DNA of 64,000 bases from Desulfomonile sp963700305 (GCA_963700305.1 CAVOXB010000011.1:372001-436000); one strand, 5' to 3'. Counted from the first letter of the stretch, positions 16,552 to 25,834 are shown. A program made the numbers and translations. Notes: generated from the sequence alone by a model not told the origin.

Positions 16552-18807
16552 TCAAGTTCCACTGCGATCAACTCCGGCAACCGATGCTGCTTTCAATACG
16601 CGCTCCAGGTTTGCCGGAAGATCGTAGATTCGATTTCCCAGGGCATCTGCCAAAGCGTTGATAATAGCCGGCGCAGTCGGTATGAGCGCAGGCTCTCCAA
16701 CTCCTTTGGCTCCGTAAGGACCTGTCGGTTCCTGGTCTTCCACGATTATGGGAATTATTTCGGGCATATCCGCACAGGTCGGGATATGGTAGTCCTTCAT
16801 GGATTCAGTTTTGCCCGGTACGAATTCCTCCATTAGTGCGAATCCCGTACCCATCGCGACACCGCCGTAAATCTGTCCCTTAACGCCTTGAGGGTTGACC
16901 GCCTTACCAACATCGTGGGCAGCGACCACTCTGAGCACCTTTACTTCACCTGTAAGGAGATCCACTTCAACCTCGGCCATGTGCGTGGCAAAAGCGTAAG
17001 TCGCGTACGGGCTCCCTTGGCCGGTCTCCGGATCTAAAGAGGTTGTGTCAGGATCGAAATAGCCTTGCCATTTCAGTGGAAGTCCCGTCTTGTGCGCCCG
17101 AAGAGCAATTTGCTCGAAAGTAACCCTTTGGCCGGGATTGTTTCGCGAATATATGGATCCATTTTCGAGCCTCAGTTCCGAGCGATTTACCTTCAAGATA
17201 GATGCACTCTCGGTTAGCAGCACGTCCTTGAGCTTTCCTGCTGCATCCAGCACGGCATTTCCGGATATGTACGTTTGACGGCTGGCTGAAGTGGCCCCTG
17301 CCGACGTGGTATGCAATGTATCTGCTGCAATCACTTGTATCTCTTGCGGGTCTAGACCCAGGGCCTCGCCTGCAAGTTGAGCAAGCACAGTGGTTGAACC
17401 CTGACCAATGTCTGCGGCACCTGTAAACAGAGTAAGCGTTCCGTCAAGATTTAGCTCCACCGCGGCCGTCGAGGGATTCTGGACGCCCGTGTTGCCGATC
17501 CCGTAAATCATAGAAGCAATGCCCTTCCCACGTCTCACATACGGATTCAGAAGCGGCGGATTTGAGCTTTTCTCATAGTAAGGAGCTACGGCTTCCAGTG
17601 TTGCCGCAATGCCTATGCTTGCCGTCAACTCCTGGCCTGTGGGTGTGAGGGACCCGATTCTACAGCAGTTCTTTTTTCTTATTTCCAGAGGACTTATGCC
17701 AAGGGCCTCCGCGAGAAGATCCATCTGGGATTCGTGAGCAAATGCCATTTGCGGTACGCCGAACCCACGCATAGCTCCGGCCATGGGATTGTTGGTGTAA
17801 GCAAATATGGATTCCGCATGAACATTTGGGATTTGGTACGGGCCGGTAGCGTGAACAGCAGACCTGGAAACTACTGCCAATCCGTACAAAGCGTACGCTC
17901 CGGTATCGCCTATGATGCGAATGTCTGCAGCTAAAAGCCGGCCCTCTTTGTCAGCAGCGCTTTTATAATGGATCTTAAGAGGATGGCGTTTTCCTGTACA
18001 CAAGAAAGCCTCTTCCCTCGTGTAGACCATTCTGGCCGGTCTTTTCAGAAGATATGCGGCAAGAGCGACAAACCCCTGCACGTTGAGATCCAACTTCGAG
18101 CCGAAACCACCACCCGTGGCCGCTTGAATGATGCGAACTTGATTTTCATCCAGAGCGAGCAGATCCGCGACGTCCTTCTGATCGTAATGCGGGTTCTGTG
18201 TGGATGCATAGACCACCAGCGTGCCGTCATGATCAGAGTAGGCGAGTCCGGCATCAGGCTCCAAGTACGTGTGTTCGACAAATGTGGTTGTGTAAACACG
18301 CTCCACTATAACGTCAGCTCTTTTGAAAGCGCTCTCCGGATTGCCTCTTTTGACCACGCGCGTGCCGAGGACGTTTCCTTTTTCGTGAATCAGGGGAGCG
18401 CCTGGCCGCAAAGCCTCTTCTGCGTCAAACACTGTCGGAAGATCCCGGTATGCGACTCGAACTGCATTCAGCCCGAGTTCCGCCGCCTCAAGAGTTTCGC
18501 CGGCAATGAGGGCGACAGCGTCCCCCACGCATCTCACCTTGTCCTCTGCAAGCAATCGCTGATCTTTGTTGATGATTCCAAACCGGTTCCGTCCCGGAAT
18601 ATCTTTCGCGGTGAACACACCTACGCAGCCCGGCACCTTGTGAGCCTCAGATGCATCTATGCTCTCAATGATCGCATGAGGCCGATCGCTTCGCAGGACC
18701 ATGAGCGCGACAGCCCCATCTATCGAAATATCCCCGGCAAACTGGACTCTGCCAGTCAGTCGCTCCTGTCCACCGGTTCTGGGAATATCCTTGCCTACAT
18801 TTTTCAA
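16552..18807 (-). CDS. Molybdenum hydroxylase large (molybdopterin) subunit, probably of nicotinate dehydrogenase
   Basis: 751 residues of the xanthine-dehydrogenase family large subunit: an N-terminal a/b-hammerhead (GKDIPRTGGQERLTG), cofactor-contact motifs TGGGFGSK and AMRGFGVPQ, and the catalytic glutamate in KGVGEPAL near the C-terminus. This class hydroxylates an aromatic carbon next to a ring nitrogen with water as oxygen source. Next to the reductase and enamidase genes the expected reaction is nicotinate to 6-hydroxynicotinate. In E. barkeri this subunit is split into NdhL and NdhM; here it is one chain, as in most of the family. It lies seven bases from the FAD-subunit gene. Substrate assignment is from context. 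Confidence 0.85.
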   Translation of the reverse strand: MKNVGKDIPRTGGQERLTGRVQFAGDISIDGAVALMVLRSDRPHAIIESIDASEAHKVPGCVGVFTAKDIPGRNRFGIINKDQRLLAEDKVRCVGDAVALIAGETLEAAELGLNAVRVAYRDLPTVFDAEEALRPGAPLIHEKGNVLGTRVVKRGNPESAFKRADVIVERVYTTTFVEHTYLEPDAGLAYSDHDGTLVVYASTQNPHYDQKDVADLLALDENQVRIIQAATGGGFGSKLDLNVQGFVALAAYLLKRPARMVYTREEAFLCTGKRHPLKIHYKSAADKEGRLLAADIRIIGDTGAYALYGLAVVSRSAVHATGPYQIPNVHAESIFAYTNNPMAGAMRGFGVPQMAFAHESQMDLLAEALGISPLEIRKKNCCRIGSLTPTGQELTASIGIAATLEAVAPYYEKSSNPPLLNPYVRRGKGIASMIYGIGNTGVQNPSTAAVELNLDGTLTLFTGAADIGQGSTTVLAQLAGEALGLDPQEIQVIAADTLHTTSAGATSASRQTYISGNAVLDAAGKLKDVLLTESASILKVNRSELRLENGSIYSRNNPGQRVTFEQIALRAHKTGLPLKWQGYFDPDTTSLDPETGQGSPYATYAFATHMAEVEVDLLTGEVKVLRVVAAHDVGKAVNPQGVKGQIYGGVAMGTGFALMEEFVPGKTESMKDYHIPTCADMPEIIPIIVEDQEPTGPYGAKGVGEPALIPTAPAIINALADALGNRIYDLPANLERVLKAASVAGVDRSGT

Positions 18808-18814
18808 AGCTTGC

Positions 18815-19678
18815 CTATCCTTGCGACAAGAACAAATTGGAGAGCGTTTTCACAACGAGCCCCTCCACAGCCGGCCGCTTGTACTCTGTTGAAGAACGGA
18901 TACCGCTTTGTCGAATCATTTCCTTGGAAACCATTTCTGCAGCTTGCCGGATCATCATCTCGTTCGGTATTTTTCCTCTAAGATGGTCTTCCGCGTCGGT
19001 CATTCTGCAAGGACGAGGAGTAATCGAGCCTACGGAAAGTCGAAAATCCGTGATTGCGCCTGAGGAATCAACCGTACCTACGGCAGCAGCGTTCATTCTA
19101 GCTATTGAAAGGGCCTTTCGCCGCGCTATCCTCTGAAACTCAGATCGGTAAGTTGGAAGCGATTCCAAGATGAATCCGGTAATAAGCTCTCCGGTTCTTA
19201 AATTCGTGGAATTCGGTCCAACAATGACTTTTTCCAGGGGTTCGACGCGATCTTCCGATAGGCTCTGGATCCTGACCCAAGCATTGTGCGCGAGCATTGG
19301 CGGCACGCTATCCGCCGCAGGTGAAGCATTCGCGACATTTCCACCCAGAGTGCCCACGTTACGGATTTGAGCACTGCCGACCTGACGTGCCGCTGAAGCA
19401 AGGAGTGGTGCGTTTTCACGCACTAGTGGGTTCCTGACTATTTCTGTGAATGTAACAGCAGCCCCGACTATTAGTGATTCTTCTGTGCGCGAGATGGTTC
19501 GCATCTCGTCCAAACGCGAAACATCCATGACATAGGCGCTTTTCAGCTCGCCCTTTCGTATGTCGATCATCAGATCCGTTCCGCCCGCGATCACCGATGC
19601 TTCAGCCCCTCTTTGGGACAGAAACTTCAGGGCTTCAACGAGGGACTTGGGTCGGAAATAGCTGAATTGGGATCTCAT
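18815..19678 (-). CDS. Molybdenum hydroxylase medium (FAD) subunit
   Basis: About 287 residues of the CO-dehydrogenase-type FAD subunit. Flavin-binding motifs are AGGTDLMIDIRKG near the start and VGTLGGNVANASPAAD in the middle; the C-terminal CODH_C domain closes it. The frame extends up to ATG 19702, but that start lies in a dispersed repeat. I prefer ATG 19678 (MRSQFSYFRPKS), the usual start of the family. It passes electrons from the iron-sulfur subunit to the external acceptor. Confidence 0.88.
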   Translation of the reverse strand: MRSQFSYFRPKSLVEALKFLSQRGAEASVIAGGTDLMIDIRKGELKSAYVMDVSRLDEMRTISRTEESLIVGAAVTFTEIVRNPLVRENAPLLASAARQVGSAQIRNVGTLGGNVANASPAADSVPPMLAHNAWVRIQSLSEDRVEPLEKVIVGPNSTNLRTGELITGFILESLPTYRSEFQRIARRKALSIARMNAAAVGTVDSSGAITDFRLSVGSITPRPCRMTDAEDHLRGKIPNEMMIRQAAEMVSKEMIRQSGIRSSTEYKRPAVEGLVVKTLSNLFLSQG

Positions 19679-19701
19679 GATTTTTTTTGTTAAAAGCATC
19701 A

Positions 19702-19753
19702 TGGAGGCAGAGCCTCCAGGTCATGCATTCCCAGGCAGAGCCCGGGAACGAGA
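19702..19753. repeat. Palindromic intergenic repeat, second copy of the CCCAGGC type
   Basis: GGAGGCAGAGCCTCC forms a stem, followed by ATTCCCAGGCAGAGCCCGGGAACGAG, which matches the element at 2484-2580. It separates the genes for the small and medium hydroxylase subunits, where most operons of this kind have only a few bases. Confidence 0.65.
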
Positions 19754-19853
19754 ATAAGAATGAAATCGCTTTCCGATCGGGCGTCGTTTCAGGATGTCAT
19801 AGCACGTTTCAAAAAGTAGCTGACGTTTGACATTCGCGGGCTTTGTTTGAAGA

Positions 19854-20414
19854 TCATTCTTTGCAACAAGTCCCGCACTGTCTTCTAGCTCTTGTTTGCT
19901 CCATTTCCCTGGCAGCGTCCTCAACCGCATCCACTATCTGGACATAACCTGTGCATCGACACAGATTCCCTGAAAGGGCTTCTACGATGTCTTTTCTTTC
20001 CGGCTCGGGATTGCCTTCCAGAAGGGATTTTGTAGACAGAACCATACCGGGCGTGCAAAAACCGCACTGGACAGCACCATGTTCCAGGAATTTCTCCTGA
20101 ATGGGGTGAAGGACCTCTCCTGTTCCAAGTCCTTCTATGGTCTCAACGTTTCGGTCATCCAACTGGGCCGCTAACATCAAGCACGAATCCACCGCCAGTC
20201 CGTCCACCAATATGGTGCAGGCGCCGCATTCTCCTATCCCGCAGCCTTCTTTAGTGCCTGTCAATTTCAGGCGATCCCTGAGAACCGCAAGGACCGATTC
20301 CCAGGGATTGATCTGCAGCGAAACCGATTTGCCGTTAAGCTGAAAGGTTATCTCTACGGTATTTTCATTCGGAGATGACACCGTTGGTATCCCTTTCGCT
20401 TCTATTCGCTGCAA
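19854..20414 (-). CDS. Molybdenum hydroxylase small (2x[2Fe-2S]) subunit
   Basis: About 186 residues with the eight ligands of two [2Fe-2S] clusters: CGIGECGAC...C for the plant-type cluster, and CGFC with CRCTGY for the second. It relays electrons from the molybdenum site to FAD. The first part (to about residue 15) precedes the conserved fold and the start is uncertain: TTG at 20414 or a GTG about 36 bases downstream. It ends in an unusual cysteine-containing tail (CGTCCKE). It lies eight bases from the stop of the aldehyde dehydrogenase gene, so the two are cotranscribed. Confidence 0.9.
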   Translation of the reverse strand: MQRIEAKGIPTVSSPNENTVEITFQLNGKSVSLQINPWESVLAVLRDRLKLTGTKEGCGIGECGACTILVDGLAVDSCLMLAAQLDDRNVETIEGLGTGEVLHPIQEKFLEHGAVQCGFCTPGMVLSTKSLLEGNPEPERKDIVEALSGNLCRCTGYVQIVDAVEDAAREMEQTRARRQCGTCCKE

Positions 20415-20422
20415 GAAATCTG

Positions 20423-21904
20423 TTACACCCAGCGAGCTGTTACTGTTTTCTCGTCCAAAAACAGCCTCATGGAGGCCATTCTGCTTTTTGCTCCACCGAA
20501 AAAAGATTTGCGCTTCGAGCCAAGCGGGAAAAAGGCGTACGGCTGAGGAACGCCGACGTTGATGCCGACATTGCCCACGATTACCTCACGCGCAAACTTA
20601 CGGGCTGTGCGGCCGCTCTCTGTCATTATGCAGGCCGAATGCCCGAGGTCGGTCCGGGAGTTGATCCAATGGATTGCCTCGTCGAGACTTGAAACTTTTA
20701 TCAGGGAAGCTACTGCGCCGAAAGCCTCTTCTTTGGCGACGCTCATGTCAGGATGAACGTTTTCGATAATAGTTGGGGCCATGAAAAAGCCCTTGGACAA
20801 TTCCGGCGGAAGAAGTCTTCCATCATGGACCATGGTGGCTCCTTCAGCCAAGCCCCTATCGACCCACGCTGAAACTTTGTCCCGACCTGCTGCCGTGCAG
20901 TAGGGTCCCATGTCGGTTGATTCATCCAAGCCGTAGCCAAGCTTCATGTTCCTGGCCATTTCTGCCAAACGCTCTTTGAATTCATCGTAGATGTCGCCCA
21001 CGACCATCACGTTGTCCGAGCCAAGACAGCGCTGGCCCGTCATGCCGAAGCAACCTTGCCGCACGAAGGGAATAACGGTCTTGACGTCCGCATCGGGCAT
21101 AATCACCACTGCATTTTTGCCGTTGCCGTTGATAGAGGATCTCTTGCCGTGTTCACCGCACAACTTGAACAGGTCCCATCCAGCGTGCGTGGAGCCTATG
21201 AATCCCAGGCCTTGAATCTCAGGCTGTTCAAGTATGTATTTGTTTATTTCTCGACCGCCGTGTATCACGTTGATGGCACCCTTGGGCCAACCTGCCTCCA
21301 ATGCAACCCGACTGACATACTCGGCAGCTACAGGATCTTGTCGGCTCGGGCTGACCACTACCGAACATCCTGCTGCGAGTGCGTACGGCACGAAGGATGA
21401 CCACGCATGCATGGGAATATTTCCTGGAGTAACTATGAGGAACGCTCCCATGGGTTCCCAGGTCAACCACATGTCAATCCCTCTGGCCAGATCGTCTATA
21501 TGTTCATTACGAGCTGCCATACCGTATGCGGCAGAACATGCTGATTCGATATTTTCAATCACCCGGCGCACGGACCCTATAGATTCCTTGATTGTGCGGC
21601 CGTGATCCTGGGTCAGCACGCGAGTGAGCTCACTGAAATGCTCCTCGAATTTCTGGCGCATATCAAAGAGCATCCTGGCTCTTTCTCGGAGAGCGATCTT
21701 TTTCATTGCCTCGAAGCCACGTTGAGCCGCTTCAACCGCAGCGCGGGCCTCTTCTTTGGTAGCAGTGGGGTATTCGGCAATGACCTGGCCCGTTGCCGGA
21801 TTGACCGTTTCATGGACTTGTGTGGACTTGGATTCCACCCATTCGCCGTCTATGAGCAGCTTGAGTTTCCCGTAATGTCCTTTAACTTCCGGTAATAGAG
21901 CCAT
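20423..21904 (-). CDS. CoA-acylating aldehyde dehydrogenase, methylmalonate-semialdehyde dehydrogenase type
   Basis: 493 residues with MMSDH features: INGEWVESKS-like opening (IDGEWVESKS), catalytic Cys293 in GQRCLGS, absence of the general-base glutamate of ordinary aldehyde dehydrogenases (INGNGKNA where others have LELGGK), and the family ending VGINVGVPQPYAFFPLG...KTVTARW. MMSDHs oxidise and decarboxylate malonate semialdehydes to acyl-CoA with NAD and CoA. The enamidase product, 2-formylglutarate, is a malonate semialdehyde with a propionate side chain. I infer that this enzyme makes glutaryl-CoA plus CO2 from it. It is the first gene after a predicted operator and precedes the hydroxylase genes. 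Confidence 0.88.
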   Translation of the reverse strand: MALLPEVKGHYGKLKLLIDGEWVESKSTQVHETVNPATGQVIAEYPTATKEEARAAVEAAQRGFEAMKKIALRERARMLFDMRQKFEEHFSELTRVLTQDHGRTIKESIGSVRRVIENIESACSAAYGMAARNEHIDDLARGIDMWLTWEPMGAFLIVTPGNIPMHAWSSFVPYALAAGCSVVVSPSRQDPVAAEYVSRVALEAGWPKGAINVIHGGREINKYILEQPEIQGLGFIGSTHAGWDLFKLCGEHGKRSSINGNGKNAVVIMPDADVKTVIPFVRQGCFGMTGQRCLGSDNVMVVGDIYDEFKERLAEMARNMKLGYGLDESTDMGPYCTAAGRDKVSAWVDRGLAEGATMVHDGRLLPPELSKGFFMAPTIIENVHPDMSVAKEEAFGAVASLIKVSSLDEAIHWINSRTDLGHSACIMTESGRTARKFAREVIVGNVGINVGVPQPYAFFPLGSKRKSFFGGAKSRMASMRLFLDEKTVTARWV

Positions 21905-21944
21905 GTCGGCTAAATCTCCTTCTCAAAATCTAGAAGCCGGCAAA

Positions 21945-21981
21945 TTTAGTATTTGTTAATAAACTAAGTATAACTTAATGT
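21945..21981. promoter_or_regulatory. Predicted operator upstream of the aldehyde dehydrogenase gene
   Basis: A 37-base AT-rich site 41-77 bases before the start codon at 21904. It matches the site at 25835-25871 in 28 of 37 positions without gaps. The shared parts are AGTATT, TTAAT, AAGTAT and TTAATGT, with AGTAT repeated 19 bases apart. Probably bound by the XRE-cupin regulator, which places the whole dehydrogenase-to-DUF1185 unit under its control. Confidence 0.65.
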
Positions 21982-22032
21982 CGGTTGTGTCAAGACCTTT
22001 CCTGATATGATCCGTCATTGCCACTCGAACGG

Positions 22033-23346
22033 TCATCCCCTCATCATGTTCGGCAAGAAAAGAGCTATCTGAGGAAACATGGTCAGAATAATCGCTACAG
22101 CGATGATAGCAAAAAGAAAAGGCGCTGCGCCCTTTATGACTGTTTCCAGGTTGACGCCTTTTGCCACACCGGCGACCGTGAACAGGTTAAGACCCATAGG
22201 CGGTGTGATCAAACCGGCTTCCATCATAAGTACCGCTATGACTCCGAACCAGATAGGATCGAAGTGCAAGGCCAGAATTATCGGGAAAACCACCGGCATA
22301 GTAAGCACCATCATGGAGATTGCGTCCAGAAAGCATCCCAGGATCAGGTAAATCAAAAGAATCATTGCATGGATAACATATCGGGACACTTCCAGACTGG
22401 TGACCCAGTTTGCAGTCTGAACGGGTATCGTGGACAGTGCCATAAAGTAGCTGAAGACGTTCGCACCTGCCACCAGCATCAACACCATGGTGGAGATGCG
22501 GATGGACTCCGTCAAAGCGGTGAATAGAGCCGGCCATGTCAGCTTGCGCTTGATGAAGGACATGATCAAAAGAAGGGTCGCTCCTACAGCGGCCGCCTCA
22601 TCAGGCGTGAACAATCCGGCGTATATTCCGCCGATCACGAACAGAAATAGAAACAGAGGCTCTTTCACACCTTTTACTGCCAAGAACTTCTCGCGCCAGC
22701 TTACAGGCTCCAGATTTCTAGGGGCTGAATCCGGCCAAAATTTTACCCATACCATTACGACAGTCATGTACGAGAACATCAAAAGTATTCCCGGTAAGAT
22801 TCCGGAAATGAGCAATTTGCCGATGGATTGCTCCGTAAGCATGCCATACACAACGAAGCCGATGCTGGGTGGGATGAGAAAACCGAGCGTTCCTCCGGCT
22901 GCTACGCTTCCTGTGGAAAGCTTGGGATCGTATTTGAATCGTTCCATCTCAGGCAGGGCCACTGTTCCCATAGCAGCGGCAGTCGCCACAGATGACCCGG
23001 AGACTGCAGCAAAGGCCCCGCAGGCCCCGATGGTAGCTACAGCTAGCCCTCCCGGAACTCGGCGACTCCATTTCTCGAAAGAGGAGTACAAGTCCCGAGT
23101 CATCCCGGAACTACCCGCAAATGACCCCATCACAATGAACAATGGAATTACAGTGTACGGGTAGAAGGAGGCCACCTCCCACATGGTGCTGGCTGTTACC
23201 GGCATGGCAGCGTCGAGGGAAGCCAGAGCGCATATGCCTGCAAAACCCACGAACATCATCGCAAAGGCAATGGGCATACCGAGGAAGATAAGGATTACCA
23301 CGACCAGGGCACCCAGAGCACCTACAACTGTCGGATCAGCCATCAT
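22033..23346 (-). CDS. dctM: TRAP transporter large membrane subunit (DctM type)
   Basis: 437 residues with about twelve hydrophobic segments and typical DctM patches (GMPIAFAMMFVG at the start, PEMERFKYDPKLSTGSVAAGGTLG and IPPSIGFVVYG in the middle). It forms the sodium-driven translocation channel of a TRAP carboxylate importer. The start overlaps the dctQ stop (ATGA). Next to the nicotinate-type genes it most likely imports the substrate carboxylate. Confidence 0.94.
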   Translation of the reverse strand: MMADPTVVGALGALVVVILIFLGMPIAFAMMFVGFAGICALASLDAAMPVTASTMWEVASFYPYTVIPLFIVMGSFAGSSGMTRDLYSSFEKWSRRVPGGLAVATIGACGAFAAVSGSSVATAAAMGTVALPEMERFKYDPKLSTGSVAAGGTLGFLIPPSIGFVVYGMLTEQSIGKLLISGILPGILLMFSYMTVVMVWVKFWPDSAPRNLEPVSWREKFLAVKGVKEPLFLFLFVIGGIYAGLFTPDEAAAVGATLLLIMSFIKRKLTWPALFTALTESIRISTMVLMLVAGANVFSYFMALSTIPVQTANWVTSLEVSRYVIHAMILLIYLILGCFLDAISMMVLTMPVVFPIILALHFDPIWFGVIAVLMMEAGLITPPMGLNLFTVAGVAKGVNLETVIKGAAPFLFAIIAVAIILTMFPQIALFLPNMMRG

Positions 23347-23822
23347 GCCGAGAACCTCCGCGTATGATCCACAAGGTCAAACAGGAATTCCAAAAAGAGA
23401 AACAATCCTCCCAGTGCAACCAGCAATCTGAAAGGCAACTGGGGGATTCTCAGCATGTCGGTAACTGAACTGGCTTCGAGGGCCACAACAATGCCTTGCC
23501 ATGACATGATCGCCACGATGAACATGCATAGCAGCGTCGTGAAGATATTTATGGCACTGCTTAGTCGTTGGGGCAGGCGTTCCAACACAAGAGTGACGCG
23601 CACATGGTCCTTCATTTGCTGGGCGTAAGCCAACCCCATCAGAACAAATACTGACAGTACCAGACTGTTCATCTCAAAAGCTCCGCGAATGGGACGAGAG
23701 AAGAAGTCTCGCCCCGTAGCATCCGCGGAGGTGAGTAGCATCATAGGAATGATGAAAAACATGCCTATGTAGCCCAGTATGCGTGTGATTTTTTGGACAA
23801 AAGCCCTTATTTTTTCCAACAT
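23343..23822 (-). CDS. dctQ: TRAP transporter small membrane subunit (DctQ type)
   Basis: 159 residues with four transmembrane segments and the central family pattern with a charged stretch (AYAQQMKDHVRVTLVLERLP). It pairs with DctM in the membrane. It overlaps dctM by four bases and is separated from dctP by a MITE-like repeat. Confidence 0.92.
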   Translation of the reverse strand: MLEKIRAFVQKITRILGYIGMFFIIPMMLLTSADATGRDFFSRPIRGAFEMNSLVLSVFVLMGLAYAQQMKDHVRVTLVLERLPQRLSSAINIFTTLLCMFIVAIMSWQGIVVALEASSVTDMLRIPQLPFRLLVALGGLFLFLEFLFDLVDHTRRFSA

Positions 23823-23831
23823 GGGAACCTT

Positions 23832-23971
23832 CTATGCGAATTGCCAAAATTCTTGTCCAATTTACGAGAATGGCAACCTGTCACCCCGGACTCGATCCGG
23901 GGGCCAGATTCTGGATTCCTGCCTTCGCAGGAATGACGAGGAAAAATGACATTATTTTTGGCAACTGCCAT
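23832..23971 (+). repeat. MITE-like intergenic repeat, copy 3
   Basis: Complete copy with inverted ends AATTGCCAAAATTCTTGTCC and GACATTATTTTTGGCAACT. It lies between dctP and dctQ, ten bases before the dctQ start codon, where its hairpins could lower expression of the membrane subunits relative to the binding protein. Confidence 0.85.
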
Positions 23972-24008
23972 GAACAATCTGGATTCACACCCTCGCAACA
24001 ATGGCTTC

Positions 24009-25070
24009 TTATTTCTTCTCTGCCCACTCAGGCGGCATTGCAACACACTTGGTCCCATTTTTATCGGCTATTTCGCAGAAAGAGATTACCGCTTCTTTAC
24101 CAGGAAGGCCCTGCTTTTCCATTTCAGCCGCCCAGGTTTTGGTCGCATTCTGGAATTCTTTAAACCATTTTGCTTCTTCCTCTTTGGGAAGATCTAAAAT
24201 AGCCACGCCTTTGCCAGTTATTTCGGTCATCATTTTTGCGTAAGTCTCTTTATCAAGACCATGAGTAGTGGCGAACGGATTGCCTGCAACATCCATTATT
24301 ATCTTTTGCAGATCAGGCGGAGTCTTGTCCCAGGTTTTCTTATTCATGACCACGCCTTCGGAGACGCAGCCAAAAGTAGCCTTGACTCCATGTTTGGCAA
24401 CTTCATGAAGTTTGAATGCGAGAACCAAAGGAGGACAGGTAACGAGACCGTCAATTGTGCCAGTATCCATAGCCATGTAAACGTCGCCCAACGGAATAAA
24501 TACAGGCTCGGCTCCAAGGGCTTTGAGATAGGCTGTCTGCATACCGCCAGGCGATCTGATCTTCTTACCTTTGAGATCTTCCAGGGTTTTGATCGGCTTT
24601 GTGGTCCAGAGGAAAGCCTGAATGCATCCGTTAAGCTCCAGGACCTTCACGTCCTGGAATTCCTTATCCAGCATCTTGTGAGCCATCTCATTGCCGATGT
24701 TCGTTGCCAGATCTTTTCCGTCAACCCAGGCAGCCATCGAGAGCACGTCCGTCAGAGGAAAACGGCCAGGAGTCCACGTAGCCGTAAAATAGCCCATGTC
24801 TGAAAGGCCCTTCTTGACGATATCGAAGTGCTCCGGACCTTTGCCCAAGGCACCGCCGGCATACAGCGTATAAGTGATACGGCCGTTACTTCTCTTCTTG
24901 AGTTCTTCCAGCATGGGTGTCCAGACCGTAGTGACTTCGCGGCTTGCAGGGGGATGCCAGGTGCTGAATTTGAGATGAAGCTTTGATTCCTCAGCCAAAG
25001 CCGGAACACTCCCCCATACCAGCACACTCAAAGCCAAGACCGCGCAAAACAGCCAAGCGATTTTCTTCAT
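24009..25070 (-). CDS. dctP: TRAP transporter periplasmic substrate-binding protein (DctP type)
   Basis: 353 residues: signal peptide (MKKIAWLFCAVLALSVLVWG, cleavage near ALAEE), then a DctP fold with LKFSTWHPP at the start, GGALGKGPEHFDIVKKG, and GKKIRSPGGMQ carrying the arginine that binds the substrate carboxylate in this family. It delivers a carboxylate to DctQM. The gene lies between the regulator and dctQ and is probably cotranscribed with both. The ligand is inferred to be nicotinate or a related acid. Confidence 0.94.
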   Translation of the reverse strand: MKKIAWLFCAVLALSVLVWGSVPALAEESKLHLKFSTWHPPASREVTTVWTPMLEELKKRSNGRITYTLYAGGALGKGPEHFDIVKKGLSDMGYFTATWTPGRFPLTDVLSMAAWVDGKDLATNIGNEMAHKMLDKEFQDVKVLELNGCIQAFLWTTKPIKTLEDLKGKKIRSPGGMQTAYLKALGAEPVFIPLGDVYMAMDTGTIDGLVTCPPLVLAFKLHEVAKHGVKATFGCVSEGVVMNKKTWDKTPPDLQKIIMDVAGNPFATTHGLDKETYAKMMTEITGKGVAILDLPKEEEAKWFKEFQNATKTWAAEMEKQGLPGKEAVISFCEIADKNGTKCVAMPPEWAEKK

Positions 25071-25257
25071 GGCGTCCTTCCTTTTCGATATTCCGGTCCA
25101 TCGTCAATTTCTTGATAGATGAACCTCTGTAAGGGGCTGCGAATTTCACAGACCATTCTAGGATGTGGGCTGACCCGCCATCAGGGCCAAACAGAATATT
25201 ACACCATAGACCAGAAACATTGAGTGGACTATCGGACTGCCACTCGGGGAACTAAAG

Positions 25258-25812
25258 CTAGAACGTGGGAGGGCTGATTACCCACACCACTACTGTTTCC
25301 ACATCTCCCGAATTCGTCCAGCTGTGAGGCTGGGATGAGTTATAATAGAAACTCTCATTCTCTTTGACAAGATAGGTTGTGCCGTCCAATTCAATTTCCA
25401 ATTGGCCCTTGAGCACTATCCCGAATTCTTCGCCCACATGACTGTATAGGCCGTGGGAACCGCCGCCAGGCTGTATCGTGGTGAAAAACGGATGCATCCG
25501 CTTGTTCTTATGATTTACCACAAGAGACTGAATTGTCGCATTCCATCTGTCCAAGGAAATGGTGACTCGCTTATCGGGCTGCAGCACCACAGGCTCGTCA
25601 TCTTCAACTTCAACAAAAAAATCAGTTATCTTTGTCTGTAACGCGTCCGCTATTCTTTTCAGAGACGCGATGGACGGCGATACACGCCCGTTTTCGATTT
25701 GTGACAGGTAAGCGTCTGTGCAGCCCACTTTTTCGGCCAATTGCTTCAGAGTCAGGTGGTTATTCTGACGGTGAGTCTTTATTCGGCTGCCAATATGAGA
25801 TTCAAGCGCCAT
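25258..25812 (-). CDS. XRE-family regulator with C-terminal cupin domain
   Basis: 184 residues: an N-terminal helix-turn-helix (about 15-55, LTLKQLAEKVGC then YLSQIENGRVSPS) and a cupin sensor domain (about 110-180, with HVGEEFGIVLKGQLEIELDG and SQPHSW). Such proteins are usually local repressors or activators that bind a small metabolite of the pathway they control. It precedes dctP, and an operator-like site lies 23-59 bases before its ATG. A matching site precedes the aldehyde dehydrogenase gene. The effector is unknown, perhaps nicotinate or 6-hydroxynicotinate. Confidence 0.9.
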   Translation of the reverse strand: MALESHIGSRIKTHRQNNHLTLKQLAEKVGCTDAYLSQIENGRVSPSIASLKRIADALQTKITDFFVEVEDDEPVVLQPDKRVTISLDRWNATIQSLVVNHKNKRMHPFFTTIQPGGGSHGLYSHVGEEFGIVLKGQLEIELDGTTYLVKENESFYYNSSQPHSWTNSGDVETVVVWVISPPTF

Positions 25813-25834
25813 GTTCCGATTCGCGAGATCAAAA

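Noticed and set aside
16552..19678. Interpretation of the hydroxylase as xanthine dehydrogenase or CO dehydrogenase
   Set aside because: Motifs fit the broad family only; the enamidase and reductase genes in the same run make an N-heterocycle hydroxylase acting before them more likely. CO dehydrogenase has a distinctive active-site loop that I did not see.
23834..24163. An open frame on the plus strand reading through a MITE-like repeat into dctP antisense
   Set aside because: It translates the repeat and the antisense strand of a real gene; the same peptide-like text appears at other repeat copies.
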